From Lysinibacillus sp. FSL K6-0232 (GTDB lineage: Bacteria > Bacillota > Bacilli > Bacillales_A > Planococcaceae), in assembly GCF_038008325.1 (NCBI RefSeq), contig NZ_JBBOYW010000001.1:4105593-4169592 (forward strand): DNA of 64,000 bases, read 5' to 3'. The notes beneath the pieces are model-generated. The model saw only the letters and a program-made list of their open reading frames with translations, was not told the origin of the DNA and ran no database searches. Within the stretch, counting starts at the first letter, position 1. Each line of letters begins with the position of its first letter. Positions 7,799 through 16,580 of the stretch are shown here, one piece after another. The translations under genes and the position numbers were made by a program.

Positions 7799-8926
7799 GT
7801 GATTCATCTGTACACACCAAAATTTATTTACACGCAAGCTATTGTAAAAGATTTAATGTCAATTGAACGTTCTCGATCTATCGTAGAACTAATGCCTATT
7901 CCGGCACATATTGAAAGTGACTTAAAAGAACAAGCTAAATTAAAAGCAACCCATTACTCAACACGAATTGAAGGGAATACTTTAGATTTAGAACAGGTTG
8001 CACGTGTAGTTAAACAAAAGAAGGACGACTTAAGAATACCTGTCGAGGAAGAAGTACGAAATTATTGGGAAGCCCTTTCGTTTTTAACACAAGAAAAAAA
8101 TAAAAATACACCCATAACTGAAGATTTTATTAAAAAGTTACACTCCATCATTGTTAAACATGGCTCAGGTAGAAAGTCTTCTAAAAGTAATTACCGTGGA
8201 CCAATGCCTCCAGGAGTACTATTTGCTGTTTTCGATAATCAAACAAGACAACCCGATTATATTCCTCCAGAATACTCTGATGTCCCTGCGTTAATGAAAT
8301 CTTTTGTTAAATGGATACAGTCAGAAAACGAAATGCCTGTTCCGATTAAAGCTGCAATTGTTACTTATCAACTACTAACGATTCATCCTTTTGAAGATGG
8401 TAATGGACGTACCGCACGAGCTTTAGCATCTTATGTTTTATCAACAACTAATTATGATGTGAAAGGCTTCCATTCTATTGAAGAATATTATGTTGAAGAT
8501 TTACAAGGCTACTACAAACATTTACAAATGGGCTTACCCGCTCTTTATTATGATGGGCGTGAAAATCCAAAAAATTTAGCTCCATGGATTGAGTATTTCC
8601 TTAGAACAATGGCACTTGCCTATGAAAAAGTTGCTAATCTATCTATCCAATTTGCTACCTCCACTACAGATCAGCGTATCTTATCGTTAGAGCCAAAAGA
8701 AAAAACGTTACTTCGCTATTTAATTGAACGCAATAGACCTGTTAAACCAAAAGAAATTGCTGAACTGTTCCAAGTGAAACCAATAACGATTACAAAATGG
8801 GCTAATACTTGGTTAGAAAGAAATATAATTGAAGGGGCTAGTGGAAATCAGCGTATCACATCGTATAGAATTGGTAAAAATTATAAAGATTTAACTTTGA
8901 ATGATTTAGGTTATAAAGAAGACTAA
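7799..8926 (+). CDS. Fic family protein with C-terminal winged helix
   Basis: A 375-aa Fic-domain protein with the complete active-site motif HPFEDGNGR (196-204), which usually transfers AMP from ATP to a target protein. An N-terminal STRIEGN segment (54-60) fits the (S/T)xxxE(G/N) inhibitory helix of class II Fic enzymes, so activity is probably self-restrained. The C-terminal 70 residues look like a winged helix-turn-helix (KPKEIAELFQVKPITITKWANTW in outline). The GTG start at 7799 overlaps the only Shine-Dalgarno-like sequence (GAGGTG), so the real start may be a few codons later at a weak codon. Its partner in the cassette is the divergent primase-helicase; whether the two work together is unknown. 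Confidence 0.85.
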   Translation: MIHLYTPKFIYTQAIVKDLMSIERSRSIVELMPIPAHIESDLKEQAKLKATHYSTRIEGNTLDLEQVARVVKQKKDDLRIPVEEEVRNYWEALSFLTQEKNKNTPITEDFIKKLHSIIVKHGSGRKSSKSNYRGPMPPGVLFAVFDNQTRQPDYIPPEYSDVPALMKSFVKWIQSENEMPVPIKAAIVTYQLLTIHPFEDGNGRTARALASYVLSTTNYDVKGFHSIEEYYVEDLQGYYKHLQMGLPALYYDGRENPKNLAPWIEYFLRTMALAYEKVANLSIQFATSTTDQRILSLEPKEKTLLRYLIERNRPVKPKEIAELFQVKPITITKWANTWLERNIIEGASGNQRITSYRIGKNYKDLTLNDLGYKED

Positions 8927-8933
8927 ATAAAAT

Positions 8934-8967
8934 CACGCCAAACATTATCAAATAAATGTTTGGCGTG
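8934..8967 (+). terminator. Hairpin after fic
   Basis: A perfect 13-bp stem (CACGCCAAACATT and its complement) with an 8-nt loop begins 8 bp past the fic stop. It has no clear T run, so it may be a weak terminator or an mRNA-stabilising hairpin. Confidence 0.5.
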
Positions 8968-9117
8968 GCAATATTGATCACTAATTCTTATCTCACTTCT
9001 TTAGCTTTCTTCTAGAATATGTTACGCCCTCCCGTAATCTATCTGCAAATTTCTATTTACTATCTAACAAAAACAAACCACCAACTACAATAAATCTACT
9101 GTAATCGATGGTTTATT

Positions 9118-9168
9118 AAAAACCGCACTTACTTATGATACGGTTCTCCGTGATGTGGCTAAGTGAGG
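9118..9168. other. att site B (rlmH-tail copy between E1 and E2)
   Basis: Positions 9118-9146 are identical over 29 bp to site A at the 3' end of rlmH (27987-28015). On the minus strand, 9146-9129 encodes Glu-Pro-Tyr-His-Lys-TAA. The right arm ends in TAAGTGAGG (9160-9168), pairing with CCGCACTTA at 9123-9131 as an inverted repeat around the core. B has the left half of A and the right half of C, as expected for a junction of two tandem elements. Confidence 0.88.
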
Positions 9169-9177
9169 GTTTTTTAA

Positions 9178-9990
9178 TTAAGATTTTAGTACTTCTTCAA
9201 AATCCACATCTATAATATCTGGGTGCTCTTTTTTCAATTCATTAAAACTGTCAATAATTTCTTCTTCTGACAATGTAAGATTATTTGAGAGAGCATACTG
9301 TAACTTACTCCCCATTTTTGACATTGAAGCGTACGTTATACCTCCTGAAACTATCCCACCTAATATCGGAATAGCTTTAGAAACACCTTTAGCAAATGTA
9401 TCTTTTGTTACTTTCACACCTATGAATCCTAACGTTTTCTTGATAATAGGATAGTATATAGTTTTAGTTAATGCTTGTTGGGGAATTTTTTTTAGTGCTT
9501 GTTGGGAGAGTTTAGATGAAAGAACTTTAATAGCAGCTGCACTTCCCCCCACTCCAAACATAACTCCTAAAAACAGAACCAAGTCACCATTAATTTTTTC
9601 AATATTAATATCATCATCATCCCAGAAATCTTCATACCCATATAAATATCCTAATTCTTGTGCCATTCGTAAAGCTACTCCAAAAAATTGTAAAGTATCT
9701 GCTGGAATTGTCGCTGCCATAGCTAATCCACCAGGAACCCCTGCTACAAAAGATGCACCTGTACTTGTTAATGTTCGAGTATTAATTAATCCTTTTGCGA
9801 TTTTATCTATTGTTGCCTTATTAACATTAGCTTCAATAGGACCCTGTTCCATTATTGTGACTAGTTGACTTGAAGAAACTTTATCCGAAAAGTTTTTAGC
9901 TAGAAATTCTTGTCGATTTACTTTAATACCTGGAATCTTTATAGCATTTGCTAGTACTAACTCAAAAGTACCTGATTCATTATTTGACAT
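9178..9990 (-). CDS. EcsC-like hydrophobic protein
   Basis: A 270-aa product from the ATG at 9990, which has GGGAGAG/GGTGA upstream; a 44-codon extension to 10122 lacks a ribosome site and looks like leader. Residues about 70-125 are Gly/Ala-rich and hydrophobic, with MAATIPADTLQFFGVALRMAQELGYLYGYE, a pattern I associate with the EcsC family (only part quoted: LRMAQELGYLYGYE). A second hydrophobic block follows at about 140-165. The C terminus is acidic. EcsC proteins have no settled biochemical role. It is the first gene inside E1 and follows the NTF2-like membrane gene in the same direction. Confidence 0.5.
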   Translation of the reverse strand: MSNNESGTFELVLANAIKIPGIKVNRQEFLAKNFSDKVSSSQLVTIMEQGPIEANVNKATIDKIAKGLINTRTLTSTGASFVAGVPGGLAMAATIPADTLQFFGVALRMAQELGYLYGYEDFWDDDDINIEKINGDLVLFLGVMFGVGGSAAAIKVLSSKLSQQALKKIPQQALTKTIYYPIIKKTLGFIGVKVTKDTFAKGVSKAIPILGGIVSGGITYASMSKMGSKLQYALSNNLTLSEEEIIDSFNELKKEHPDIIDVDFEEVLKS

Positions 9991-10128
9991 CACAATCACC
10001 GCTCTCCCTATACTAAATAGACATTTTACAATATTATACATCCAAGAGTATTTCATGTAAATTAGATGATTGCTAAAATAGTAAAAGGAGTGGAAGCAGC
10101 AATTGTAGTTCGCTCCCTTCATTTTTAA

Positions 10129-10965
10129 TTATAGTATCTCTAACCCTGTAATATAGAATTCACCATCAATTAATTCTATTGTATATTTGCTATTTTGTTG
10201 CACATCTTTACTTCCCTTTTCAGGATTGTCTATTGTGTAATGCTCCTCTACACTTACTTCGTACCTATGCTCTGCAACTTGCTCCATCGAAATAATGGAA
10301 AAATCAATCAATTGAATATCTATACCCTGTTTATTTATAGACTCCATATAACTAACTTGCTCTTGATAGAATGGAGAAGATGGATGTATATAGTGTACAA
10401 GCTGTAACGCCTGCTCTGTGGTATAAACTTCTAGGTAGGCGGAAATTAAATAATTTATCTGCTCTCTTGCTGATTCTGTTGTATTTATTGCACCTAAAAC
10501 AGGTATTATATCTAAATCAGCTTGAACACTTTGTGTGTCATCTACCTTATTTTCATTTGTATCAATTTCCTCATTAACTTCATTATTATCACGATTCATT
10601 TCCTCGACAGGCTCTTCGTAAAAAGTAATATTATCATCTTCTGCAACAAGATGAGTACCGTATCTCGTGTTTGATTCGTCACTTTCTGTTTTGCTAGTAT
10701 ATTTAAATACATCAATTACAAGACAAATAATAGCTAATGGAATCAGGAATTTATTAACTGTTTTATTAATGGGTCTTAATGCTATATTGACAAATACAAT
10801 CAAGACAATTACTGCAAATGTAAATGAAATCATACCAAAAGCAACTGTCACAAAAGCGCCTAGTAAAAAACCTTTAAATCCATATCCTAGAAGCAAAAAA
10901 CCTACACCTATACCAATCCCCATTAAAAGTAAGAAAAACATATATACATTTTCAAACAATCCCAT
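10129..10965 (-). CDS. Membrane protein with C-terminal TcaA/NTF2-like domain
   Basis: A 278-aa protein starting at the ATG at 10965, preceded by GGAGG. Three hydrophobic segments (about 5-25, 30-60 and 75-90) are followed by an acidic, Asn/Glu-rich linker (about 95-155). A folded C-terminal domain (about 165-278) contains YLEVYTTEQALQLVHYIHPSSPFYQEQ. That domain resembles the NTF2-like module at the end of TcaA/YvbJ-type proteins, in which case it would lie outside the membrane. It lies 138 bp upstream of the EcsC-like gene and may be cotranscribed with it. Function unknown. Confidence 0.55.
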   Translation of the reverse strand: MGLFENVYMFFLLLMGIGIGVGFLLLGYGFKGFLLGAFVTVAFGMISFTFAVIVLIVFVNIALRPINKTVNKFLIPLAIICLVIDVFKYTSKTESDESNTRYGTHLVAEDDNITFYEEPVEEMNRDNNEVNEEIDTNENKVDDTQSVQADLDIIPVLGAINTTESAREQINYLISAYLEVYTTEQALQLVHYIHPSSPFYQEQVSYMESINKQGIDIQLIDFSIISMEQVAEHRYEVSVEEHYTIDNPEKGSKDVQQNSKYTIELIDGEFYITGLEIL

Positions 10966-10993
10966 TTCAGAATCCTCCAATGTTAAATTTACC

Positions 10994-11263
10994 TTATTTA
11001 CAAATGGCTTTCTTCTTTAATATTTTCCTGATCCAACTATAGGAATAATCATATTTCCTTGCTAATTCTTTAGCGTTTGTTCCATCGTATTCCTTTGCAA
11101 TTTGTTCATACAAATATTGTTCTGATAATAATCTTTTCGGAAAGGTTACATATTGACCAGCAAAATAGCTATGTACTAACAAGGTATTTTGATACCCAAT
11201 CAATTCTACAAATTCCTTATATGCCCCATTAAAACATGAACTATCTAACCTACTCGTATCCAT
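10994..11263 (-). CDS. Mor/C-type transcriptional regulator
   Basis: An 89-aa protein whose second half (FPKRLLSEQ ... IAKEYDGTNAKELARKYDYS) matches the Mor transcription activator family, helix-turn-helix proteins related to phage Mu Mor. The ATG at 11263 has AAAGGAG upstream. It is the first gene of a co-directional group with the NTF2-like and EcsC-like genes and may activate them. An ISL3 element sits 25 bp upstream of its start and has probably cut its native promoter away. Confidence 0.75.
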   Translation of the reverse strand: MDTSRLDSSCFNGAYKEFVELIGYQNTLLVHSYFAGQYVTFPKRLLSEQYLYEQIAKEYDGTNAKELARKYDYSYSWIRKILKKKAICK

Positions 11264-11288
11264 TGTTTTCTCCTTTCTCCTTTTTGTT

Positions 11289-12603
11289 GGTTCTTCACCA
11301 TAACTTGTGGTTGACTTTCTATTAATTCAATAATTTCATATTTTCTATAGAAGAAAAGCGAAAACTCACGTATCGTAATTGTTGTCGAAACAAACCACGA
11401 GAGGAGTTTTCGCTTTGTACTCCAAGTTTATCAAAATGCTATTACCGTTACCATCTTTTTTCGAAGTTTCTTTTCCATCTGACGAAGAACCAAATGTATT
11501 TCCTGCTACTGTAGGTGCTTATTCAGTGCCATGTCCAATTTGCCAAGGGAAAACGATTCGTCATGCGCAAACATTACGTCGTTTTCGTCATGGCTATGCT
11601 TGGCACCTCGGATTTATTTGGATTGAGATGGCGATTCCACGTCATCGTTGTGTTGCTTGCGACCTCACATTTACCTATGACTTCGGTTTAGGAATTATCC
11701 AAGCGTCTTCAGCTATGTTTCGTAAAGAACTTGTAAGGCGTTGCCACGGGCGTTCCATTGCTGATGTGGCACGTGAATATGAACTGCCCTACACGACGGT
11801 TGAGCGTTGGTATTACTTGCTGGCAGCTAATGAATTAACGGATGAAATCGCCACTACTATTTGTGTAGACGAGTTCGCTTTGCGCAAAGGACATCATTAT
11901 GCGACCAGTGTTTTAAATGCCGACTCAGGTCGTATTTTGGCAATTGTTCCTCATCGAAATCAGGACGCTATTACCACTGCTTTACAAAAAGTAACAGGTC
12001 CAATTCGTGCGGTGGTCAGTGATTTCGCTCCAGCGATGGCGAATGCGATACAAGCCGTTTATCCCACTGCGATTCATGTGCTGGATCGCTTTCATCTCGT
12101 GCAATTTTTCACCGATGCCCAGCAGCGAAGACGCCGGTATTTAGGAGAAGCCAAAAAGCATCATCAATCGCGATTCATTGACCGTTGTTTGGCACGAAAA
12201 CCTGAACAATTAACGGATGAAGAACGTGGATTTGTTGCACAGTGGCATCAGGAAGATTTGCCTACAAAATACATTTATCAAGCATTGAATCATATGCGTT
12301 ATGTACTAAAAGCAACAACGATGACACAAGCAAAACGACGATTAACAGAATGGTTTAAACGGTATCAATTTCATCTTTGTAGTGCCGTTTCTAAAATCGC
12401 AAAAACATTGAGTACACGTGAAAAAGCATTGCTAGATACCATTATTTCACCGCTATCAAATGGCATGATGGAAGGAACGAATAATAAAATTAAACTTATT
12501 AAAAGACGTGGTTTTGGCTATCGAAATGAAAACCGTTTATTTCTTCGTTTACGTTTAGAAATAGGTCACTGATTTTGTCACCCACGGCTTTTGGTGAAGA
12601 ACC
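11289..12603 (+). mobile_element. ISL3-family insertion sequence (1315 bp)
   Basis: Terminal inverted repeats begin GGTTCTTCACCA at 11289 and end with its complement at 12603. The 8-bp direct repeat TTTTTGTT flanks it (11281-11288 and 12604-12611), the size usual for ISL3. The intact duplication points to a recent simple insertion. Confidence 0.92.
11412..12572 (+). CDS. ISL3-family transposase
   Basis: A 386-aa transposase. The TTG start at 11412 is preferred because GAGAGGAG lies 8 bp upstream; the frame is open from 11379. It has the N-terminal zinc ribbon (CPICQG ... CVACD), a helix-turn-helix, and DDE residues in CVDEFALRKG, VVSDFAPAM and MMEGTNNKIK. The length is slightly shorter than many ISL3 enzymes but all catalytic motifs are present, so it is probably active. 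Confidence 0.9.
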   Translation, partial: ALYSKFIKMLLPLPSFFEVSFPSDEEPNVFPATVGAYSVPCPICQGKTIRHAQTLRRFRHGYAWHLGFIWIEMAIPRHRCVACDLTFTYDFGLGIIQASSAMFRKELVRRCHGRSIADVAREYELPYTTVERWYYLLAANELTDEIATTICVDEFALRKGHHYATSVLNADSGRILAIVPHRNQDAITTALQKVTGPIRAVVSDFAPAMANAIQAVYPTAIHVLDRFHLVQFFTDAQQRRRRYLGEAKKHHQSRFIDRCLARKPEQLTDEERGFVAQWHQEDLPTKYIYQALNHMRYVLKATTMTQAKRRLTEWFKRYQFHLCSAVSKIAKTLSTREKALLDTIISPLSNGMMEGTNNKIKLIKRRGFGYRNENRLFLRLRLEIGH

Positions 12604-12718
12604 TTTTTGTTGTTATAAATATGGCATTTTTGAATGTGACAAGCACTTTGACTATCAAATGGCTTTTCGCAATGAAAATCCACTTCGTTTTTACCTATTC
12701 TTCCTAAAATGAATCACT

Positions 12719-14359
12719 TTAAATTGCCACTAAAACAGAAAAAGGAGTGGAAGAAATGTCCGTAGACATTTCTCCAACTCCTAGTTGTAACTCTTCCAAT
12801 ACAGCATCATTTAGCTTGATTTGGATGCTTTCAATTTTCCGACTTTCATCAATAGTGATTTGATGAATCAATAAATGCAATAATCTTTTTCTTTGTTCCC
12901 TTGTCAATGCTTGTGTAAAGGCTTGATGGAAATTCGTCATGATGGCATGGATTTTTTCATAGGTGACTTCACTCGATACTGTCGATTGCAGTTGTGCTTG
13001 AAGTGGCTCTATTTGTACTTTCAGATTGGTCATGGTTTCTTCCATACTTCGTGATTTTCGTTGGAACACCTCTTTGGAAATCACTTCATCTGTATAGGCA
13101 TCTAACAAGTTGGCTAACTTTTTCTCACAGCGCTCCAACTCCTGTTGATAATGCTCATATTCTCGCTGTAAAGGGGCAATTAACGATTGTTGCTTTGTAT
13201 TAATGTTATCCACTAATTTTCTCGTCAAATGCTCGCTTTTCATCAATGCTTGCAGTTTATTCAGCACATAATCATCCGCATATTCTGTACGTACCCCATT
13301 TGACCGACAAGCAACTGTTCCCTTATTCTTCCATGCACCACAAACATAATACTCTAGGACACGTTTCTCACCAGATTTTGTTCGATTTGTTGTACGTCCT
13401 ACCACCATTCCTGCATCACACTGTGGACAGCGCATAATACCTGTGAGGGGAAACGCACCCTCATGAATTCGATTGGGTTTACAGGAACGCTCTTTGTAAA
13501 CTTTTTGCGCTATTTTCCATGTTTCCTCTGAAATAATGGATGAATGCTCACCTTTCACAATGATTGGATTCGGATTAATATTGTTACGACGCTTTTCATT
13601 CCAATCTCTTCGAACATTATAGCGAATATAGCCAGCATATATGGGATTTGTTACGATAGTTTTAATCGCATTCAATGAAAAGGTCTTATTCTTTTTTGTT
13701 CGATAACCGTCCTGATTTATTTTATTGGCAATTGCCTTATAACCATGACCTGTTGTATACATTTGAAAAATTAAACGTATAATCTTTGCCTCTTGATCAT
13801 TAATTTGTAAACCTGTCTGTTTTCGCTTTTTGTTCTCATCATCTTTTTCTACCACATCGTAGCCTAGTACTTGACCACCATTCCATTGTCCTTCCTTAGC
13901 ACGAGCAATCATACCCATCTTGACATTTTCCGCTATGTTGTTACGTTCATACTCAGCAATAGCAGCCATCAAGTGAAAATTGAGTTTACCTGTAGGTGTT
14001 TCAGTTTCATGTTTCTCTGTATAAGAACGAAAAGCTATGTTTTTACTGTTGAGTTGTTCCACAATATTCATCAAGTCTAAACTATTACGAGCGAGGCGGT
14101 TCATCTTCCAAACAAGTACAATATCAAATTTCTTTTGTCCCGCATCAACTAGTAATCTCTTAATAGCTGGACGTCCTGCGATATTTTTCCCACTAATTCC
14201 TCTGTCTACATATTCATCGTAGACAACATAGCCCTCCTTCTCACAAAATTCTTTAAGAACACGTATTTGTTCATCAATACTATATCCTTCCTCAGCCTGC
14301 TCTGTCGTTGAAACTCGAGCATATATTGCTACTTTTTTAGGACTCATTTGTTGACTCAT
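12719..14359 (-). CDS. Large serine recombinase of E1 (CcrC-like)
   Basis: A 546-aa large serine recombinase from the ATG at 14359; an ATG at 14371 overlaps the AAGGAG and is less likely. Features are the catalytic Ser in AIYARVSTTEQ, MNRLARN, a recombinase domain, a zinc ribbon (CPQCDAG ... CGAWKNKGTVAC) and a C-terminal coiled coil (about 375-450). A single recombinase of about 550 aa close to a D5-type helicase recalls the ccrC/cch module of SCC elements. It overlaps the preceding 34-aa micro-ORF and is probably coupled to it. It is likely the enzyme that moves E1; this is inferred from context. Confidence 0.87.
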   Translation of the reverse strand: MSQQMSPKKVAIYARVSTTEQAEEGYSIDEQIRVLKEFCEKEGYVVYDEYVDRGISGKNIAGRPAIKRLLVDAGQKKFDIVLVWKMNRLARNSLDLMNIVEQLNSKNIAFRSYTEKHETETPTGKLNFHLMAAIAEYERNNIAENVKMGMIARAKEGQWNGGQVLGYDVVEKDDENKKRKQTGLQINDQEAKIIRLIFQMYTTGHGYKAIANKINQDGYRTKKNKTFSLNAIKTIVTNPIYAGYIRYNVRRDWNEKRRNNINPNPIIVKGEHSSIISEETWKIAQKVYKERSCKPNRIHEGAFPLTGIMRCPQCDAGMVVGRTTNRTKSGEKRVLEYYVCGAWKNKGTVACRSNGVRTEYADDYVLNKLQALMKSEHLTRKLVDNINTKQQSLIAPLQREYEHYQQELERCEKKLANLLDAYTDEVISKEVFQRKSRSMEETMTNLKVQIEPLQAQLQSTVSSEVTYEKIHAIMTNFHQAFTQALTREQRKRLLHLLIHQITIDESRKIESIQIKLNDAVLEELQLGVGEMSTDISSTPFSVLVAI

Positions 14360-14441
14360 CGTCTTTTTCATCTCCTTGATTGGTCATATAGTTTTGGCAC
14401 ATTTCTGCAATAATCATTAATATTTCATTCGAATTCTCCAA
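14337..14441 (-). CDS. 34-aa micro-protein overlapping the E1 recombinase start
   Basis: A TTG start at 14441 has AAGGAG 9 bp upstream. The frame encodes 34 residues (MENSNEILMIIAEMCQNYM...) and ends at the TAA at 14337, within the recombinase N terminus. The hydrophobic pattern ILMIIAEMxxxY resembles FLNVLSEMxxKY in the micro-ORF before the E3 recombinases. The shared position and overlap argue that it is a real gene; the function is unknown. Confidence 0.45.
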   Translation of the reverse strand: MENSNEILMIIAEMCQNYMTNQGDEKDDESTNES

Positions 14442-14633
14442 CTATAATTCTCCTTATAAAAGTCTAAGTGATAATATATTTTTGATTTCTGTAATATTTC
14501 AGGGAATAATCCAGATTTTTTCTTTCAATTATTAGCAGAGTGAAAAAGTGGTAGCAAATTTAAAAAAATATAAATTATCCCTGAAAAAATACAAAAATAA
14601 AAAATTATTAATTAAAACACTGTCACTTTGACC
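14442..14633. promoter_or_regulatory. Recombinase promoter region with split inverted repeat
   Basis: An A/T-rich gap between the helicase stop and the micro-ORF. TTTCAGGGAATAAT (about 14509-14522) and ATTATCCCTGAAA (about 14573-14585) form an inverted repeat with one base deleted, about 50 bp apart. It could be a terminator for the helicase gene, an operator or a leader structure. Confidence 0.35.
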
Positions 14634-16343
14634 CTACGTTTTAAAACGTAAGTTTACCCAAAGTTTCTGACCATTTGATTTTTTCTCACCGACAGACCAG
14701 TTTTTCCTTTGTATTGCTTCTTTACAATTAGATAAGATTGAAGCTGTCCCTAACGGTATGAAATTTGTAATTGAATTTGTATCTACCCACGCTGTGTATC
14801 TTTTAGATATATCTGATTGCAAGATAGTTTCACCATTTGCATATTCTAAGCACTCATCAACAAAGGTACCTACTGAATCATTCATAACTTTAAATTTTCT
14901 TAATTCTGATTCACTTGCTGCACAACAAGGTAAATCCCAATTACTTTCTTTTAATTGTTGATAACCCTCATATGCAAAATTAAAAATCCCTGATAATTCC
15001 TCTAACAATTCCTTTTCAAGATTTGGATTCATATAAGCTTGATTTTCAAGTAATACTTGTCTAGATTCTACATAGGTACGATAAAATGGGATGATGGTTA
15101 ACCGTCTATATAATCCATTTGAATGATCATCAGTTATGAATAAACGATTAAGTAATAAAATTAACTTCACATATAGTGCTTTTGTTTTTGGTGCTTGGTG
15201 TTTCTTGTTAATTAAAATTGAATCTCCAGAAGTAATCGCTTTAAGACGCTGAGTATTTACCTTTAAAGTTGATTCATTTTCTGACGCAATATTCACAAGC
15301 TTCCCATCTAAATCTTGAATACCAAAAGCACCTTCCATCTCATTTAAAGGGGTACTTGATACATTAAATTCACCATAAAGTCTGGTTAAAATTTTTGCTA
15401 ATACAGATTTACCATTTGAACCGCTTCCTGTGAAAATAAATACTTTGTGAATAGGTGTACCTTTATGCAAAATATATCCCATGATATTTTTTATCAAATG
15501 GTACCGTTCTTCATCATTTTCAAAGACATCATTAAGAAATTCTTTAAATTTAGGAGCTTTAGCTTTAGGATCATAATAAATAGGTAACTGATTTGTAGAA
15601 ATATAGTTTGAATGATGAGGTACAATTTTTCCTGAATCAAGGTTAAAATATCCATTTTTTAAGTTAATAATATTTATATCACCATCAAATTCAGATACTA
15701 TTGGAATTAATACCTTTAAAGCCGCCATATATTCACTTTCCCAAGACTTCCGCCAGATAGTTTCATCAACTTCTCTTACTATTGCCGCACAAATAGTTTT
15801 AAAGAGATTATCTGATATAAACTCATATTTCCCCTCATTACTATATGCGTAAATACGTTCATCATTTGTTTGAATAAATGCTATCCTTGAAAGAACATAG
15901 TGGGCAAATACATTTGCATTGAAACAGAATTTTCCGTCATTTCTTTCTATTCCTCTTCTCCTTAGTAGAAGGTCTGAATGGTGACGTAATACGCACTCGG
16001 CAGGTGTTTCAGCGAGATGTTCTTCTTGATTAGGAGAATATCCAAACAATTGCAAAACTTGATATGTAGCAGTATTTGCTACAGAAGAATCTTCTTGGAT
16101 TTTTGTAAATGCAACTTGTTGTTCTTCAGAAAGTTTTTTTAATAAAAGCTGTTCAAATAAATTAGCATCTTTCCCTAAATCAACAAGATTAAGATGTACA
16201 CATTTAAGAAACTCATCGGATAAACCATTTACATTTGTTAAGACCCAATTAAAAAAGGGTAATTTTGAAATGGAGGTGTGTAAACTTTCTACATCATCCA
16301 CTTTTACATAATTAGTCAAATTAAATACACTCGATTTATTCAT
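14634..16343 (-). CDS. D5/P4-type SF3 helicase (Cch-like)
   Basis: A 569-aa protein from the ATG at 16343, preceded by GGGGTGGAAAAG. The middle contains a D5 N-terminal-like region, and the C-terminal half is an SF3 AAA+ helicase with Walker A GSGSNGKS (306-313), followed by NIASENEST and LLLNRLFITDDHSNGLYRR-type SF3 motifs. It lacks the DUF927 sequence I would expect in some Cch proteins. SCC elements encode such helicases next to ccr, where they are thought to replicate the excised circle. It lies upstream of the recombinase in the same direction. Confidence 0.78.
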   Translation of the reverse strand: MNKSSVFNLTNYVKVDDVESLHTSISKLPFFNWVLTNVNGLSDEFLKCVHLNLVDLGKDANLFEQLLLKKLSEEQQVAFTKIQEDSSVANTATYQVLQLFGYSPNQEEHLAETPAECVLRHHSDLLLRRRGIERNDGKFCFNANVFAHYVLSRIAFIQTNDERIYAYSNEGKYEFISDNLFKTICAAIVREVDETIWRKSWESEYMAALKVLIPIVSEFDGDINIINLKNGYFNLDSGKIVPHHSNYISTNQLPIYYDPKAKAPKFKEFLNDVFENDEERYHLIKNIMGYILHKGTPIHKVFIFTGSGSNGKSVLAKILTRLYGEFNVSSTPLNEMEGAFGIQDLDGKLVNIASENESTLKVNTQRLKAITSGDSILINKKHQAPKTKALYVKLILLLNRLFITDDHSNGLYRRLTIIPFYRTYVESRQVLLENQAYMNPNLEKELLEELSGIFNFAYEGYQQLKESNWDLPCCAASESELRKFKVMNDSVGTFVDECLEYANGETILQSDISKRYTAWVDTNSITNFIPLGTASILSNCKEAIQRKNWSVGEKKSNGQKLWVNLRFKT

Positions 16344-16580
16344 CTTTTCCACCCCTAAACAAAATTGATTATGCATCTGCAATAACAACTTGAACCCGAA
16401 TTATTCATAGCTAACTGACCTGAGTTCGTTTTGTCATATTTCTTATCACAGACCAAGTTTCTCTGGAATTTAAATGGAGGAATAAATGATTTAGGCCAGT
16501 TGATACTTAAAAAATGGGAATTTACCTGTTTTTAGGCAGACTTATCCCTTGGTACGGGTTCGATTTTTTAAAAAAGTGAT

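Larger units (their letters stand above)
5055..9146. mobile_element. E2: 4.1-kb SCC-like cassette with primase-helicase and Fic genes
   Basis: Bounded by att sites C and B, which share the 14-bp core and a similar right arm. It holds only two genes, a TOTE-type primase-helicase and a Fic protein, with no recombinase of its own. If mobile, it would need recombinases from E3 or E1. The predicted excised circle is 4092 bp by core-to-core distance. Confidence 0.65.
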
